This document shows positions 11,127-22,196 of a stretch of DNA of 64,000 nucleotides, piece after piece. The stretch's first letter is position 1; the number at the start of each line of letters is the position of its first letter. Under the pieces are notes generated by a model, which saw only the letters and a list, made by a program, of their open reading frames with translations, searched no databases and was not told where the DNA came from. The position numbers were made by a program, and so were the translations under genes. Source of the stretch: Myotis daubentonii (lineage: Eukaryota > Chordata > Mammalia > Chiroptera > Vespertilionidae); contig NC_081846.1 of NCBI RefSeq assembly GCF_963259705.1, positions 88,610,641 to 88,674,640 of the forward strand. The letters are read 5' to 3'.

Positions 11127-11537
11127 GTCTATTCCAACACTGCTGGCAGTGTGGGTGAGCAGCAGGTCACCAACAAAAATCTGCTCTGCACCCCACCATA
11201 AGCCAGCTGCTTATATTGGGTAGAAGGACAGATTACAGGAGGAAATAGCCAAAGGATATGCCAAATGGGCAGTTAACAGGTAAGCAGGCTGGAGATTTGC
11301 AAAGGCCTGCAGGTATGCAAAAGGTCTGGGGTTTTTTAAAAGGCTTAGTGATAAGCCTACAAAGGCCTGGTGGCTCTGGTTTCTGCAACAGGTTGTTAAC
11401 CTTTCCATGATAATAGGCAGCTCCAAATGGGGAGGATGGGCTTCTGTAATCAGAACAAAATAATCACGGTTAAGAGAGCACGATTGATATCTAACAATTC
11501 TAGCTGATTCCCCAGCATTCTATTTCTGCCCCTACCA

Positions 11538-12794
11538 ATTGTCATCCTGCAACCACAAAGCAACACATCGCAAAATGAAAACACATCTCAAAATGCATCG
11601 AGGATCCTTGCAGAGGTAGGAAGGGAACTGTGTAGGTCCCAGAAGACAGGATTGAGCCTCTACACCTTTGTGCCCATGCGAGCACCGCCTCACTCTCCAG
11701 GGCTTGTTGTGTAAGATGGCAAAATCCCTACCACTTTGTTGCAGATAAGCTTCCAGGCAGTCGGGAGAATTAATCAACCAGGCACTCAGAAAATAATCAG
11801 AAAAGTAGCCTTTATTACAGATTGCACTAGTGCTGTGACTCAGGGGTGTCCGTCTCCAAATCCTGAGTGATGAATATGGGCGAAGCTTTCCCTTTATACC
11901 CTTTAGTTCCTTTGTCCCCCAAATATGGATCAGGCTTCTGGACCCTTAGCAGGCTTTGCAGCCCCACGGAAGTTGGGATAGGGGAAGTGAAACCACACCC
12001 AGAGGCCTGCCAGCACTGGCACCAGCCCCTTCAGGGATTGTCTATGGTTCATGTTTTATGGTCTCTGTAAAATGGGAGTATTCTGGGAAACAGTTCTGCA
12101 AGGCAGGACAGACATCACAGATAAAAAGGGAGTTTGATAAGAATGGATTTTTTGGCAAGATAGAGTGTACATTTATTGGCAAGCAAAGGTGTACATCAGA
12201 AAGCAGGTTACTGACACAGATTGATATAGCTAGCCCCCAAAATGTCTTATTTTCCCCTTTAATTTAACCCACTGTTAGTAGCATTTTCTGCAATTGTATC
12301 CATGACATCCTAAACGGAACATCTGCTTTTCAGGGAGATTGCAGAGCTCTCCCCAAGATGATTAAATAATATTTCATTTCTCAATTGGCTTCTGATATTT
12401 GTTTGCTGTTCTTTATGAAACAAAACCCCAGAATCTCTAGAAGAAACAACTGTGAAGAGAATCCTTAACATCTAATATGATATTCTTATTGTCCACAACA
12501 AAACTTTTTATAAATTTTTAACCAGAAGAATTAGAAATTGATACCGAATGCAGAGAAAAATATTCATGGTTTATTGTAGGTGACTGTAATGAGTTAACTG
12601 TATAATACTATATTACGTTCTGTTTATATTTTGTTTTTATAAGAATCAATAAATAAATTTAGAAGTTAAAAATGCCTCTAACCAATACTAAACTCAAATA
12701 TATGGATTAGAGAGGTAGTTATTGTGTGGTAGTTTAAACCAAGATCCCTGGAGGCAGCTGACCTCAGTTTATAATCCTGGTTAAGCATTTTACT
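11538..12794. other. Non-coding stretch, possible LTR relic
   Basis: The region 11780-12240 has an antisense-LTR look (GCCTTTATTACAGA, then a GC-rich part), but no termini are visible. Sequence at 12750-12794 (GACCTCAGTTTATAATCC) resembles a MIR SINE that continues after the Helitron at 13150. No gene seen. Confidence 0.35.
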
Positions 12795-13149
12795 ATATAC
12801 ACTAATAAAAGAGAAAGATTCAAATTGACCATACCTTTGCGACACCCACCAGCCAATCAGGAGTGAGTATGCAAATTAACCCAACAAAGATGGCGGGTTA
12901 ATTTTCATACGTAGGTGCCGAGTGGCTGGGGGTGGGGTGGGATGCTTACGTCATCACCATGGCGACAATGCAGGTGTTCTGCACCACCCCTGGCCACTCC
13001 GGGCCTCTGGGCAGCATGGGAAGGCAGAAAGGCAGCTCCAGGCTGGAGCGAATGTGGGAAGGTCACTCCAGTCAGAGCGAAGGTGGTGCTGGAAGCCAGG
13101 GGAAGGAAGGCCCATTCCTGCATGAATCTTTGTGCATCGGGCATCAAGT
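12795..13149 (+). mobile_element. HeliBat-like non-autonomous Helitron
   Basis: The 5' region CACTAATAAAAGAGAAAG and the subterminal CCAGCCAATCAGGAGTGAG followed by ACCCAACAAAGATGGCGGGT are shared with other Helitrons here (compare 47.9 kb in reverse). The 3' end is a decayed TGCATGAATCTTTGTGCA hairpin plus CGGGCATCAAGT instead of GGGCCTCTAGT. The 5' TC is mutated. It has no Rep/helicase and would have depended on an autonomous partner. It splits a MIR-like sequence. Confidence 0.8.
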
Positions 13150-13778
13150 TTATATAATAATAGAAAATAACAATTCAAATTGCCTCAGTTTTCTCATCTT
13201 TAAATGGGATGATGACACTAAAACTTAGAGTGTGTGTATAAGACAGTGCTGGGAGCATCATAAGTACTGAAAGTGTTAGCTGGTATGATTAGCAGCTATA
13301 TTTGCTCTGCTATTCTTTTATCTGTTTTTACCAAGATAAATAAGCCCCTTCAAGAAATGTTGGTTCTATATATATTATTTCTGATATGGATCAAAAATAT
13401 AGTTTTCCCTATTAGTTTAATCCTTTTTATATTGTCTATGCCAACTTGATCTTTTACTTCACAGCTTAATTTTTTCAAGCAGGAATATTGATGTCAGTCC
13501 CAGAAGCTCAATAATTTGGGTAGATGATATTTTTCCTTATTGGTTTTATTTAAATGTCAAAGTATTCTTTGCACTGAATTCCAGCTCAGGGAAAAATAAA
13601 GGACTAAAGCTTGGTGAACTGATAGAATATACCAGAACCAGGCTCCCAGTAATGACTGCTGCACATTTTTTGCAAATTTTCTTAATAAAACCAACCTGTA
13701 AATCATTCTCTTCTTACTTTAGAAAACCCATGCCTATATGGCCATTCCTATTACTAAGCCCCTACTATACATCAAATG
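13150..13778. other. Non-coding; MIR-like sequence at the left
   Basis: 13170-13280 (GCCTCAGTTTTCTCATCTTT, then AAATGGGATGATGACA) is typical of an antisense MIR. The rest is unassigned. Confidence 0.45.
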
Positions 13779-13790
13779 CTATGCAAGGTG

Positions 13791-14011
13791 GCCCAGCCTG
13801 CATGGCTCAGTGGTTGAGTGTTGATCTAGCAACCAGGAGGTCATGGTTTGATTTCCAATCAGGGCACATGCCCAGGTTGTGGGTTCGATCCCCAATGTGG
13901 GGTATGCAGGAGGCAGTTGATCAGTGATTCTCTCTCAACATTGATGTTTCTGTCTGTCTGTCTCTTCCTTCCCCTTCCTCTCTGAAATCAATAAAAAAAT
14001 ATTTAAAAATA
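13791..14011 (+). mobile_element. Ves-type SINE, plus strand
   Basis: Full-length: tRNA-like head GCCCAGCCTGCATGGCTCAG, box-B-like GGTTTGATTTCCAATCAG, GTGGGTTCGATCCCCAATGT, body AGGAGGCAGTTGATCAGTG and an A-rich tail with AATAAAAAAAT. Target duplication CTATGCAAGGTG (13779-13790) and CTATGCCAGGTG (14012-14023), 11 of 12 matching. Confidence 0.92.
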
Positions 14012-14219
14012 CTATGCCAGGTGATTGATCTGAATTAGCAGATCTTAGGAAAAGCTCCAGTAGTACCTGAGGTTCAGGGGACCCTAGCCAGCTATCCAAG
14101 GTCACAGTGCTGGAAGGTGGCAGAGCTAGGATGAGAACAGGGGTCTATTTGGGTCCCTCAATACTTTCCTCCCATGAAACCCTACTAACTTCCATAGGAT
14201 AAAATATTCCTAAAGTGAT

Positions 14220-14470
14220 ATTTTATAATGTTTATTTGGAGGTAAAATACATATAACATAAAATGTCCCATTAGTGACATTTAGTAAATTTAGTGTAATG
14301 CAGCCATTACCACATCTAGTTCAAGAAAATGTCATCGCCTCAGAGGAAACCCAATGCTCGCAGTCACTCTCATTTCCCTGCTCCCATCAGTGATGACCAC
14401 TGACCTTTCCTGATACTATGGATGCTCCTATTCTGCATATTCCATAAAAATAGAATCATACAATTATTTA
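14220..14470 (-). mobile_element. LINE-1 3' UTR fragment, antisense
   Basis: The plus strand follows the known antisense order: GAGGTAAAATACATATAACA, a CATTACCACATCTAGTTC-type segment, then ATAAAAATAGAATCATACAA. It is diverged and non-coding. A MIR-like patch lies just upstream (about 14050-14145). Confidence 0.6.
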
Positions 14471-15529
14471 ATGACCTTTTATATTAGACATTATTTAAAA
14501 AATAGAGAGTACATGAACAAGTTATTAAAATTTTATCTTATAATGGGAAGATTTTAGATATCTTAATAAAACAATTTTGATCTTGGGACCTTTGCTTAAT
14601 TTACATAATAAAAACTGTTGCCAAAAGAGCATGGTATTTGAAGCAAAGATGTTTAAATCTAGAACTTATCTCAATTATCTTTTGACTTTGGGATGCCAGG
14701 GAAATAATTCAAGACCACAGTTTGGATCATCTTGGGTCCAGTCTTAGAGTGCTCCTCCTTAAAAGGCGATGTTTTTGGAACAAGTTTTAACTCTGGTGTC
14801 AGCAACTGGGTACCACCATCCATCTTATCCTGAGAATCAGGAATAGTTTTATGAATAATATTAAAAGTAAAAACAATACATAATATGATGGAAGGTCATC
14901 TTAAAACAGAGTGCCACCTCAAATATATTTTCAGTCAGATTGTCCACTGTATACAGCAATTTGACTCTGAATATTTATGAATATTAAAAGCAGGTCTGAA
15001 ACAAAGTTCTGCCTTCTCAGGAGGGATCAGTGCAAGTCTCCTGTCTGAATGCTGAGCATCTCTATCAGGGCAAGGCATTTTGTGCTGCCCATGGGACCCG
15101 GTTTGCATGGTTAATCTTTATGGTGGCCAGTTCTAAAGCCATGCCTCAGCCTGCCACCAGTCCAGTCTTATCCCTGCTGGATTCCTTTCTTTGTTACTGT
15201 GGCCGAGGCTGTCATCTCTGGCCTCCTCATATACGCTTGGTGGCTGCGAGCAAATTTTCTTACCTCACTTCCCTGAACTTCTGTTTCTTCACTTGTACAG
15301 TTAAGATTTTGTTGTTACACAGTTCTAGAGAGATGTAATTCAACTTACAAATATATGCATCAAAATGGTCAATTTAACAGGGGTTTGGGTGTTTAAACTG
15401 ATATTCAGGCAAGATTGGGCTTGAAAACAGTGTGTACATCATATCTTAGAAGGAGCATTAGAGAGTGTGAATAAGAAAAATAAAATGTAATAATAGCTAA
15501 TGTTCATAACATGCATGGGAGATAGGAAC
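14471..15529. other. Non-coding stretch, nothing recognised
   Basis: AT-rich. The frame at 15030-15338 has no recognisable motif. Confidence 0.4.
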
Positions 15530-15660
15530 TACTGGCAGCATTTAATGATGATAACACTAAAGCATAGGAGAGGTTAATGGGTCCCATTCATACAGCTGGG
15601 CAACAATAGGGCTCGTATTTGAACCAAGGCCACTTAGATCCAGAGTCTGTGCTATGAAAC
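15530..15660 (+). mobile_element. MIR-like SINE fragment
   Basis: The order GAGAGGTTAATGGGTCCCAT, CATACAGCTGGGCAACAA, GTATTTGAACCAAGGCCAC, CAGAGTCTGTGCTATG follows the ancient mammalian MIR core. Diverged, no target duplication visible. Confidence 0.5.
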
Positions 15661-15696
15661 ACATGGCTAGCTTTTCTGAACAATTCATCTAAAAAA

Positions 15697-16261
15697 TCCT
15701 ATCTAATAAAAGAGAAACATGGTAATTAGCCATACATCCCCTACCCTTCCCATTGGCAAATCAGGGCGATATGCAAATTAACTGCCAGCCAAGATGGCGG
15801 CCGGCAGCAAGGCAACTTGAAGTGAACATGAGGCTTGCTTGCTTCAGTGACGGAGGACTCGAACGTTTCCCGCCTGCCTTGCCGGCCTCTGAGCTTGCAG
15901 TTTGAAACATTTTTACAATACAGAAGCTAAACAAAACCCCAGAAACCTGCTTTCAGCCAGCCGGGATCTCAGAACTGGAGTTGAAACAGTATTCCAATTA
16001 TAGAACCTAAACAAACCAGATACCTGCTTTCAGCAGCGGAGGCCTCAGAGCTGGAGCCAAGCCTCAGAGCTAAAGCTGGCCCAGAATGAAAAAAGAAAAA
16101 AGATAAAAAGGAGCGGTTGGGAGCTTCAGTCACCCACCAGCCTGAAAACAGCCCTCAGCCTCTCACCCAGGCTGGCCAGGCACCCAAGCGGGACACCCAC
16201 CCTGATCCAGGACACCCTTGAGGGCAAACCAGCCGGCCCCCACCCGTGCACCAGGCCTCTA
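15697..16261 (+). mobile_element. Helitron module A of a composite element (copy 1)
   Basis: Starts TCCTATCTAATAAAAGAG at an A|T site (HeliBat-like 5' end), followed by AAGATGGCGGCCGGCAGC and a region repeating AACAAACCAGATACCTGC-type blocks. It ends GTGCACCAGGCCTCTA at 16261. Compared with other Helitrons here, the 3' end keeps GTGCAC and GGCCTCTA, but the stem-loop before it is gone (CCCACCCGTGCAC, no left arm). The next base begins another Helitron 5' end (module B). No Rep/helicase. Confidence 0.85.
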
Positions 16262-17195
16262 TCCTATATAGTAAAAGGATAATATGCCTCCCAGCACCGG
16301 GATCAGCGTGACTGGGGGCAGCGCCCAAACCCCCTGATCACCCTGAGGCTCTGTGTGTGGCAGGGGGCGGGGCCACAACCTCCCTATCCGCCCTGCTCTG
16401 TTCGTGACAGGGGAAGGCGTCCCAACCCCCTGATCAGCCCTGCCCTGTGCCTGATGGGGGGAGCTCCCCAAACCCTGATCGCCCTGTGGCTCTGTGTGTG
16501 ATAGGGTGTGGCGCCCCAACCCCCTGATTGGCCCTGCTCTGTGTGTGACAGGGTGTGGCACCAACCGCCCCCCACCCCCCGCCCCACGGGCCCTGCTCTG
16601 TGTGTGATGAGATAGAGCCATAACCTCCCCATCGGCCCTGCCCTGAGTGTGAGAGTGGCGGTGCCCCAACCCCCTGATCCGCCCTGTTCTGTGTGTGACA
16701 GGGGGTGGTGACCCAACTCCCCTACCGGTCCTATTCTGTGAGTGACAGGGGCGAGCTCCTCAACCCCCTGATCGGCCCTGCTTTGTGCATGACAGGGGAC
16801 AGTTCCCCAACCCCCTGATTGGCCCTGCTCTGTGCGTGACAGGGGGTGGCACCACAACCTCCCCATTGACCCTGCCTTGAGTGTGACAGGGGGCGGTGAC
16901 CCAACCCCCCAATCGGCCCTACCCTGAGCGTGACTGAGGGTGGCATCGCAACCTCCTGATCTGCCCTGCTCTGTGCATGACAGGGGGCGGCACCCCAACT
17001 CCCCAATCGGCCCTGCTCTGAGCTGGACCAGGGGCTGCACCTAGGGATTGGGCCTGCCCTCTGCCATCCAGGAGCAGGCCTAAGCCAGCAGGTCGTTATC
17101 TCCTGAGGGGTCCCAGACTGCAAGAGGGCACAGGCTGGGCTGAGGGACCCCCTCCCCCCCTGAGTGCACAAATTTTTGTGCACTGGGCCTCTAGT
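16262..17195 (+). mobile_element. Helitron module B with internal tandem repeat (copy 1)
   Basis: Begins TCCTATATAGTAAAAGGATA and ends with an intact hairpin GTGCACAAATTTTTGTGCAC plus TGGGCCTCTAGT. The interior (about 16300-17040) is a tandem array of roughly 45-48-bp degenerate units; on the minus strand these have a core of ACAGAGCAGGGC followed by a TCAGGGGGTTGGGG-type segment. The long minus-strand open frames here (up to 218 codons) come from the repeat and are not genes. Confidence 0.87.
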
Positions 17196-19278
17196 CATTA
17201 CAATATAATTTATGTTAGTGCTGATAGTAAAACTAGTTGAATGGGAGTCAATAAGAAGGCCAATTTCTGAATGTGCTAACAGTGCTAACAAAGAAACCAT
17301 GTGCCCACAAGGAAATCAATTGTGAAGCAGTAAAGGTTTCCGTCTGGCAAAGCTTGGAAGACAGTCTTTGGGGACTGCAGTAAACAATGTTCCTGCACTG
17401 AAAACTACAGGCAAGGTTTGATGAACCCAGTGCTGCTTCTTGAGACCCCCGAGTGAGAGAGACCTCAGCGTTCTGGAACATGTCTGCCATGTTCTGCCCC
17501 TGCTGGTCACTTACACACATCACTTCTGACCTTCCCCACAGCCTTGAAATGCCTGCTGCTGTCCCAGCCTCCAGAGCGAGGCACTTGTCGCAGACCACGC
17601 ACAGCTCACAGAGCATGGACAGCATCCTGGGCTTTCTAATTCCAAAGCTGATGTTCTGGAAGAGCCACTTTGCATTGAATTGAATCCCTCAGCAGCACCC
17701 CCAAAACGAGTCACCTGTGCAGCAGGACTTGTCTCCTTCCTTCCCGTGTTCTTTTCAATTGTTGTAATATTAATGTAGATAAAGGGGGTGATGGCATTCA
17801 TAATTATAATTTGAATACCACCCAGCTTGGCTTTTATTGCTGCTTGGAAATGGGTCAGGGTTGTATATGGAATATTTAAGTTGAAATGTCATTTTCAATA
17901 CTTAATAGAATCCAATGAGGATTTTATTGATTAATTAGTGTCTACCTGAAGCATTCTATTTTTCTAAAGGCCAGTAATGCACCTGACTGTTTCCTAAATG
18001 TTAACATATTCAGATAATTATAACTGCATCGTACCTGCTGCTTAGACTCTGAGTTATTTGCTACTACCAAGTCTTCAGATTCAAGTAAAGCACTCCTTTA
18101 AAGTAAAATTTATATGTAAATAGCCTAAAATAATTGCTATAGAAAGTATTTCTTAAACATCCATTTAACTATGTTTACAAACATGCCAGCACCCTCCTGC
18201 ACAGAAGCTCATCTGCAAATGTTTTATTGCTAACCAAGAAGGGCCAGATTATAGGAGGCCCTCCAGCCAGTGGATGCCCTTCAGACATTGCAGTACTTTA
18301 AGGCCCAATGTGTGGCTTAAGGAATTTTGAATTTCCAATGTTAGTATAGCAGCACGCATGAGAAACACGTTTAAAAGTGATGTTTGATAAAAACTTCTCT
18401 CCAGTGTCACTTAGGAACTGTTTGATCACCATCTGTTTCTCTCACAGGAGCTGTGCTGAGACTGGAGGTGCTCAGGCACCCAGTGCTTGATCGAAGGAGG
18501 GTAACTGGATGGAATTAGGAACAGGCAAAGATATGTTAAATATGTTAAGTAAGTTAAGTTTGTTGGACCAATGTCTGTTTGTATTGGGCCAATGCTTCTA
18601 TCATAAATGCATAGAGAACAGAAAGCAGGTATGTATTATTATGGGGCAAATTAAAAGAATAATGTATTTGTGACATGTATAGGACTCAAATTGTGCTCTG
18701 AAGGGAATTAAATTTCTGATGATTTGGAACCATTTTCTAGCTGTATTCAAAATAAATATTGTTCACTATGAAAAAGTATTTTTGTGGTGCACAAATATGT
18801 GTGAAAAAACAATATTCCCTAATATCTATGTGCTGGGTACTCTACCACATACCATTGAAAATTCGCAATAACCTCATAAGGTAGTTTAGTTATTCTCATC
18901 TTACATATCATGATGCTAACTAACTTTGACAAGGTTAAGTAACTTGCCTGAGATTATTCAATTGTGTCTGAACTGCAACGTCTGGCGTTATTAGAACTTC
19001 CTCACAATAATAATAATGTTAGCAAAGGTCCTGGGCCATGTTTCTCCAGTGGAAATTGAATATTTTGAGGTGGGGCCAAGGCATCAGCCGCGTATTAGTC
19101 ACAACTTTACTCCAGAGAAATGGAATCATGCAGATGATTTGGTCCCACCCATCTATGTTTAAAAGATTTCTGTATGTCCATAAAATTCCCTGTATGCATA
19201 TAAAATATTCCTTTATATATAAATAATTCATATATATATATATATATAAGATTTCTGCATGTATATAAAGGTTTGTTT
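17196..19278. other. Non-coding stretch; 17.3-17.8 kb unassigned
   Basis: A moderately GC-rich patch at 17430-17720 has overlapping frames on both strands but no domain that I recognise. The remainder is AT-rich; 18880-18990 looks like MIR. Confidence 0.4.
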
Positions 19279-19685
19279 TCTTATATAATAAAAGCCTAAT
19301 ATGCTAAGTGTCTGACCTTCATTTGACCAGTCGACCAGTTGCTATGATGTGCACTAACAACCAGAGGGCTGACGCTCCGACCGGTGAGTTAGCTTGCTGC
19401 TGGGGTCTGGCTGATCAGAACCGGGCACAATGGGCCAGACTCGCCGTGGAGCCCTCCCACGGTCCCTCCCCGGCCCAGATTCATGCCCGGTGGGGTCCCT
19501 CGGTCTGAACTGCACCCTTTCGCAATCTGGGACCCCTCGGGAGATGTTGGAGATCTGGTTTTAGACTGATCCCCGCAGCGGTCCCAGACACCGAGAGGGT
19601 GCAGGCTGGGCTGAGGGGATCCGCGCCCCTTCCCCCCAGGCTCCCCCCTCCCCTGTGCATAAATGTCATGCACTGGGCCTCTAGT
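19279..19685 (+). mobile_element. HeliBat-like Helitron, 407 bp
   Basis: 5' TCTTATATAATAAAAGCCTA, then ATATGCTAAGTGTCTGACC. The 3' end has GTGCATAAATGTCATGCAC and TGGGCCTCTAGT. The subterminal GTTAGCTTGCTGCTGGGGTC and the CCCTCGGGAGATGTTGG-like segment are shared with the element at 60557. Non-autonomous. Confidence 0.9.
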
Positions 19686-19756
19686 ATGTATATAAAATAT
19701 TCCTATATGTATGTAAAGATCTATATTAAAAGATTTTTGTACACCTATGTCTTGTA

Positions 19757-19759
19757 GAT

Positions 19760-19802
<43 letters not shown>

Positions 19803-19806
19803 GATA
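19757..19806. repeat. (GATA)n microsatellite
   Basis: About twelve uninterrupted GATA units after a short GATG lead. Confidence 0.95.
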
Positions 19807-20099
19807 GGATAGATTTATTTTCAGGATTGGCTCACATAATTCTGGAAACTGACAAATCCCAAACTCTGCACTCAGTAATCTGGCAACTCAGAGAATCACT
19901 GGTCTAATTTCCAGTCTAAAAGCCAGCAGGCTCAAGACCAAGAAGAGCTGTCACTTCAGCCATTTGCCTTTCAGAAGCGCAGAGCAGTGAGGTGGGAGGA
20001 TTCCCGCTGACCCAGGGGAGCTTCCTGTTCTACTCAGGCCATCAGCTGACTGGGCAGGCGGGCAGTGTGGTTTACTGACTCACATGCCAGTCTCCCCAG

Positions 20100-20101
<2 letters not shown>

Positions 20102-20142
<41 letters not shown>
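20102..20142. repeat. (CA)n microsatellite
   Basis: About twenty uninterrupted CA units. Confidence 0.95.
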
Positions 20143-20145
<3 letters not shown>

Positions 20146-21189
20146 AGAGCAGTGTTGAGCCAAGCATCTGGACACCTCATGGTGCAGTCCAGTTGACAGA
20201 AAGTTAACCATCACATGCATTTTGGGAGATCTCTCCAGGTAATTCAGGAACCAAAAGGCAGGGAAATTCTAGAATATTCTTACCATTATATTCAGTAATT
20301 CTTAAATTTGGTTGCATATTGAAAGCTCTTGGAGAGCTTCAAAGATTACTACTACCCTGTAAATTCTGATTTAACTGGCCAGATTCAGATGTTCAGTCAA
20401 GGCTGAGACTGAGGCTAGAGCCCTTGTCCTGAAAGGTGGCTGGTGACCTTTCTTCCCAGCCACCAGCGCTGGGGTCTTTCCTTCTTTCTCGGATGGCACC
20501 TCATTGCTCGCCCCAGGCTGAAAGTGGCCAGGAATCACATTACACCTTGAGTTTTTACACTTATAAATGTACGCAAGGACAACACTGAAGTATCTTGTGG
20601 CTGTCTCCATCCCATTGCTGGGGAAGGGTTTTCCCCAGGGGATCCGGGCCTATTTCCTTTTGCACACATAGAAGGAAGATGTGCATCTCTGCCCTTCAAG
20701 CCAGTACCGTGATGACATTGGCACACTAGCAAATTGCTGCTCCAGAGAAATTCAGAAATGCAGTCATTGTTTCTAAACTGCATTTTACAGGTTTTCCACA
20801 TCAGCACACTTGCGGAATGGAGAAATTGCACCCTGTGGCTCTCTGGCACTTCTTATCTGAGAGGTGATGTGTTTGGACACAGGAGGGAGAGTGGATCAAA
20901 GGCATCTGACCCCCACCTGTCTTCAAGCTATTTCAGCAGGAAAAACCATCAGTATTTTGTGGGTGATATGGCACAATTGTGCATTAATGGCACAATCTCT
21001 ACTCTGGAGCATCTCCCATGTGACAACTATGGCCCCACATTGTGAGAAGGTTCTGAGTGTGAGATGGATCCCTGCTCTCATAGGAATAGGCAATGCAGCA
21101 CAAGCAAGCTCGTGTGACACAAGGAGAGAGAGGGCACAGTGGCAGGTATGTGAGAGCCACAGGGGGTAGGACAAAGTAGACACCATGAA
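20143..21189. other. Non-coding stretch, nothing recognised
   Basis: Several frames of about 100 codons overlap on both strands with no domain or splice context. No repeat family assigned. Confidence 0.4.
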
Positions 21190-21640
21190 AAGTGTTTGAA
21201 GGAAGTTGGACTGGATCTTTTTTATTTCTCTTAAATTTATTTTATTTTTCTTTTCACCATTTATCCACTCTATGCCATTTTCCACCTCAAACCCCCACCC
21301 CCTACAATCACCACTCTGGTCCATCTCCATTTCTTTCTCTGTTTTTCTCAATCCCTCCATCCTGCCCTTCTGCCTGCCCCCCCCCAACCCCAAGACACAC
21401 ACACTCACACACACATCAGAGCTGTCTGCCTGCTCTCTCTCTGAGTCTGTCTCTATTTTACTTGGTCGTTTGGTTTGTTCATTAAATTCCATGTATGAGT
21501 GAAATCATATGGTACTTGTCTTTCTCTGACTGGCTTATTTCACTTAGCACAATACTCTCTAGGTCCATCCATGCTGTCCCAAATGGTAAAATTTTCCTCC
21601 TTTTTACAGTGGAGTAGTCTTTTTAAAAAGTGGGAATCAG
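21190..21640 (-). mobile_element. LINE-1 3' UTR, antisense
   Basis: 21480-21620 reads as the reverse of the LINE-1 3' UTR: AATTCCATGTATGAGTGAAA, then GACTGGCTTATTTCACTTAG and TCTAGGTCCATCCATGCTG. The preceding CT-rich tract (21300-21460) explains the paired plus-strand frames there. Confidence 0.7.
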
Positions 21641-21704
21641 GATATGCTATTGTCACTCAATTCTAATGTAATTACATTGTGGTAAGAACTCATTTTATAA
21701 AATA

Positions 21705-22196
21705 CTAGTGCCCTGGTGCATGGATTCATGCACCTTGAAAGGAAATTAATTAGAAGGTGGCTGGCGGGGCAAGACTGGGAGAGACAGGCCAGACATGCCC
21801 TGGAGCCAACCCACCTGGGATGGCACCATGGCTGGAAGGGCATCTGAGGAGTGAGCAAGGTCCTTCCAGCAGGTGGAGTCCCTTGGCTTGGCCTGTGTGG
21901 ATCAGGCCAAAACTGGCTCTCCAACATCCCCTGAGGGGTCCTGGATTGTGAGAGGGCAGTTCTTGGGTGACACACCCCGGAATCAGGCTCCCTCCTCTTT
22001 GGTTTCAGGGTGTGTCACTCGAGAACCACCACTGCCAAGTCACCGCAGCTTGGCAGCTCCTGCATTGAACGTCTGTCCCCTGGTAGTCAGTGTGTGTCAT
22101 AGCTACCAATCAGAGCATCTGCCATCTGCCCCCTGGTGGTCATTGCACATCATAGCTACCAGTGAGACCGTTGCTTAGCCTTTTTATAAATATAGA
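21705..22196 (-). mobile_element. HeliBat-like Helitron, minus strand
   Basis: Its 3' end lies at 21705 (minus strand: GGTGCATGAATCCATGCACC hairpin, then AGGGCACTAG). Its 5' TC lies at 22196 (minus strand: TCTATATTTATAAAAAGGCT). Short CCCCTGGTGGTCA-type motifs are shared with the element at 60557. Non-autonomous. The next Helitron abuts its 5' end exactly. Confidence 0.85.

Larger units (their letters stand above)
10031..11537 (-). mobile_element. LTR-like copy in inverted orientation, with nested insertions
   Basis: The reverse complement begins TGGTAGGGGCAGAAATAGAA at 11537. It shares ATCGTGCTCT and TTAACCGTGAT, then GACCTGCTGCTC, then TGGCTCAAGTAGTGACAGGC, with the forward copy at 7959. 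At 10205-10031 it also matches 8710-8850 in reverse (CCTATGCTGACAAAA, CTGAATTTACCTAAC). It is interrupted by a hAT (10912-11126) and a TOMM22 retrocopy (10226-10645). Retroviral genes are absent. Confidence 0.6.

Noticed and set aside
16259..17300. Minus-strand open frames of 136-218 codons with HTEQGQSGGWG-like repeats (also 22222-23099 and 61608-62778 on plus)
   Set aside because: They come from the 45-48-bp tandem repeat in Helitron module B, with equivalent frames in several phases. No Rep or helicase motifs.
17248..17801. Cysteine-rich minus-strand frames (CELCVVCDKC and CCPCSVSC)
   Set aside because: Looked like a possible zinc-binding exon, but cysteine spacing fits no family that I know, frames overlap and there are no clear splice sites.
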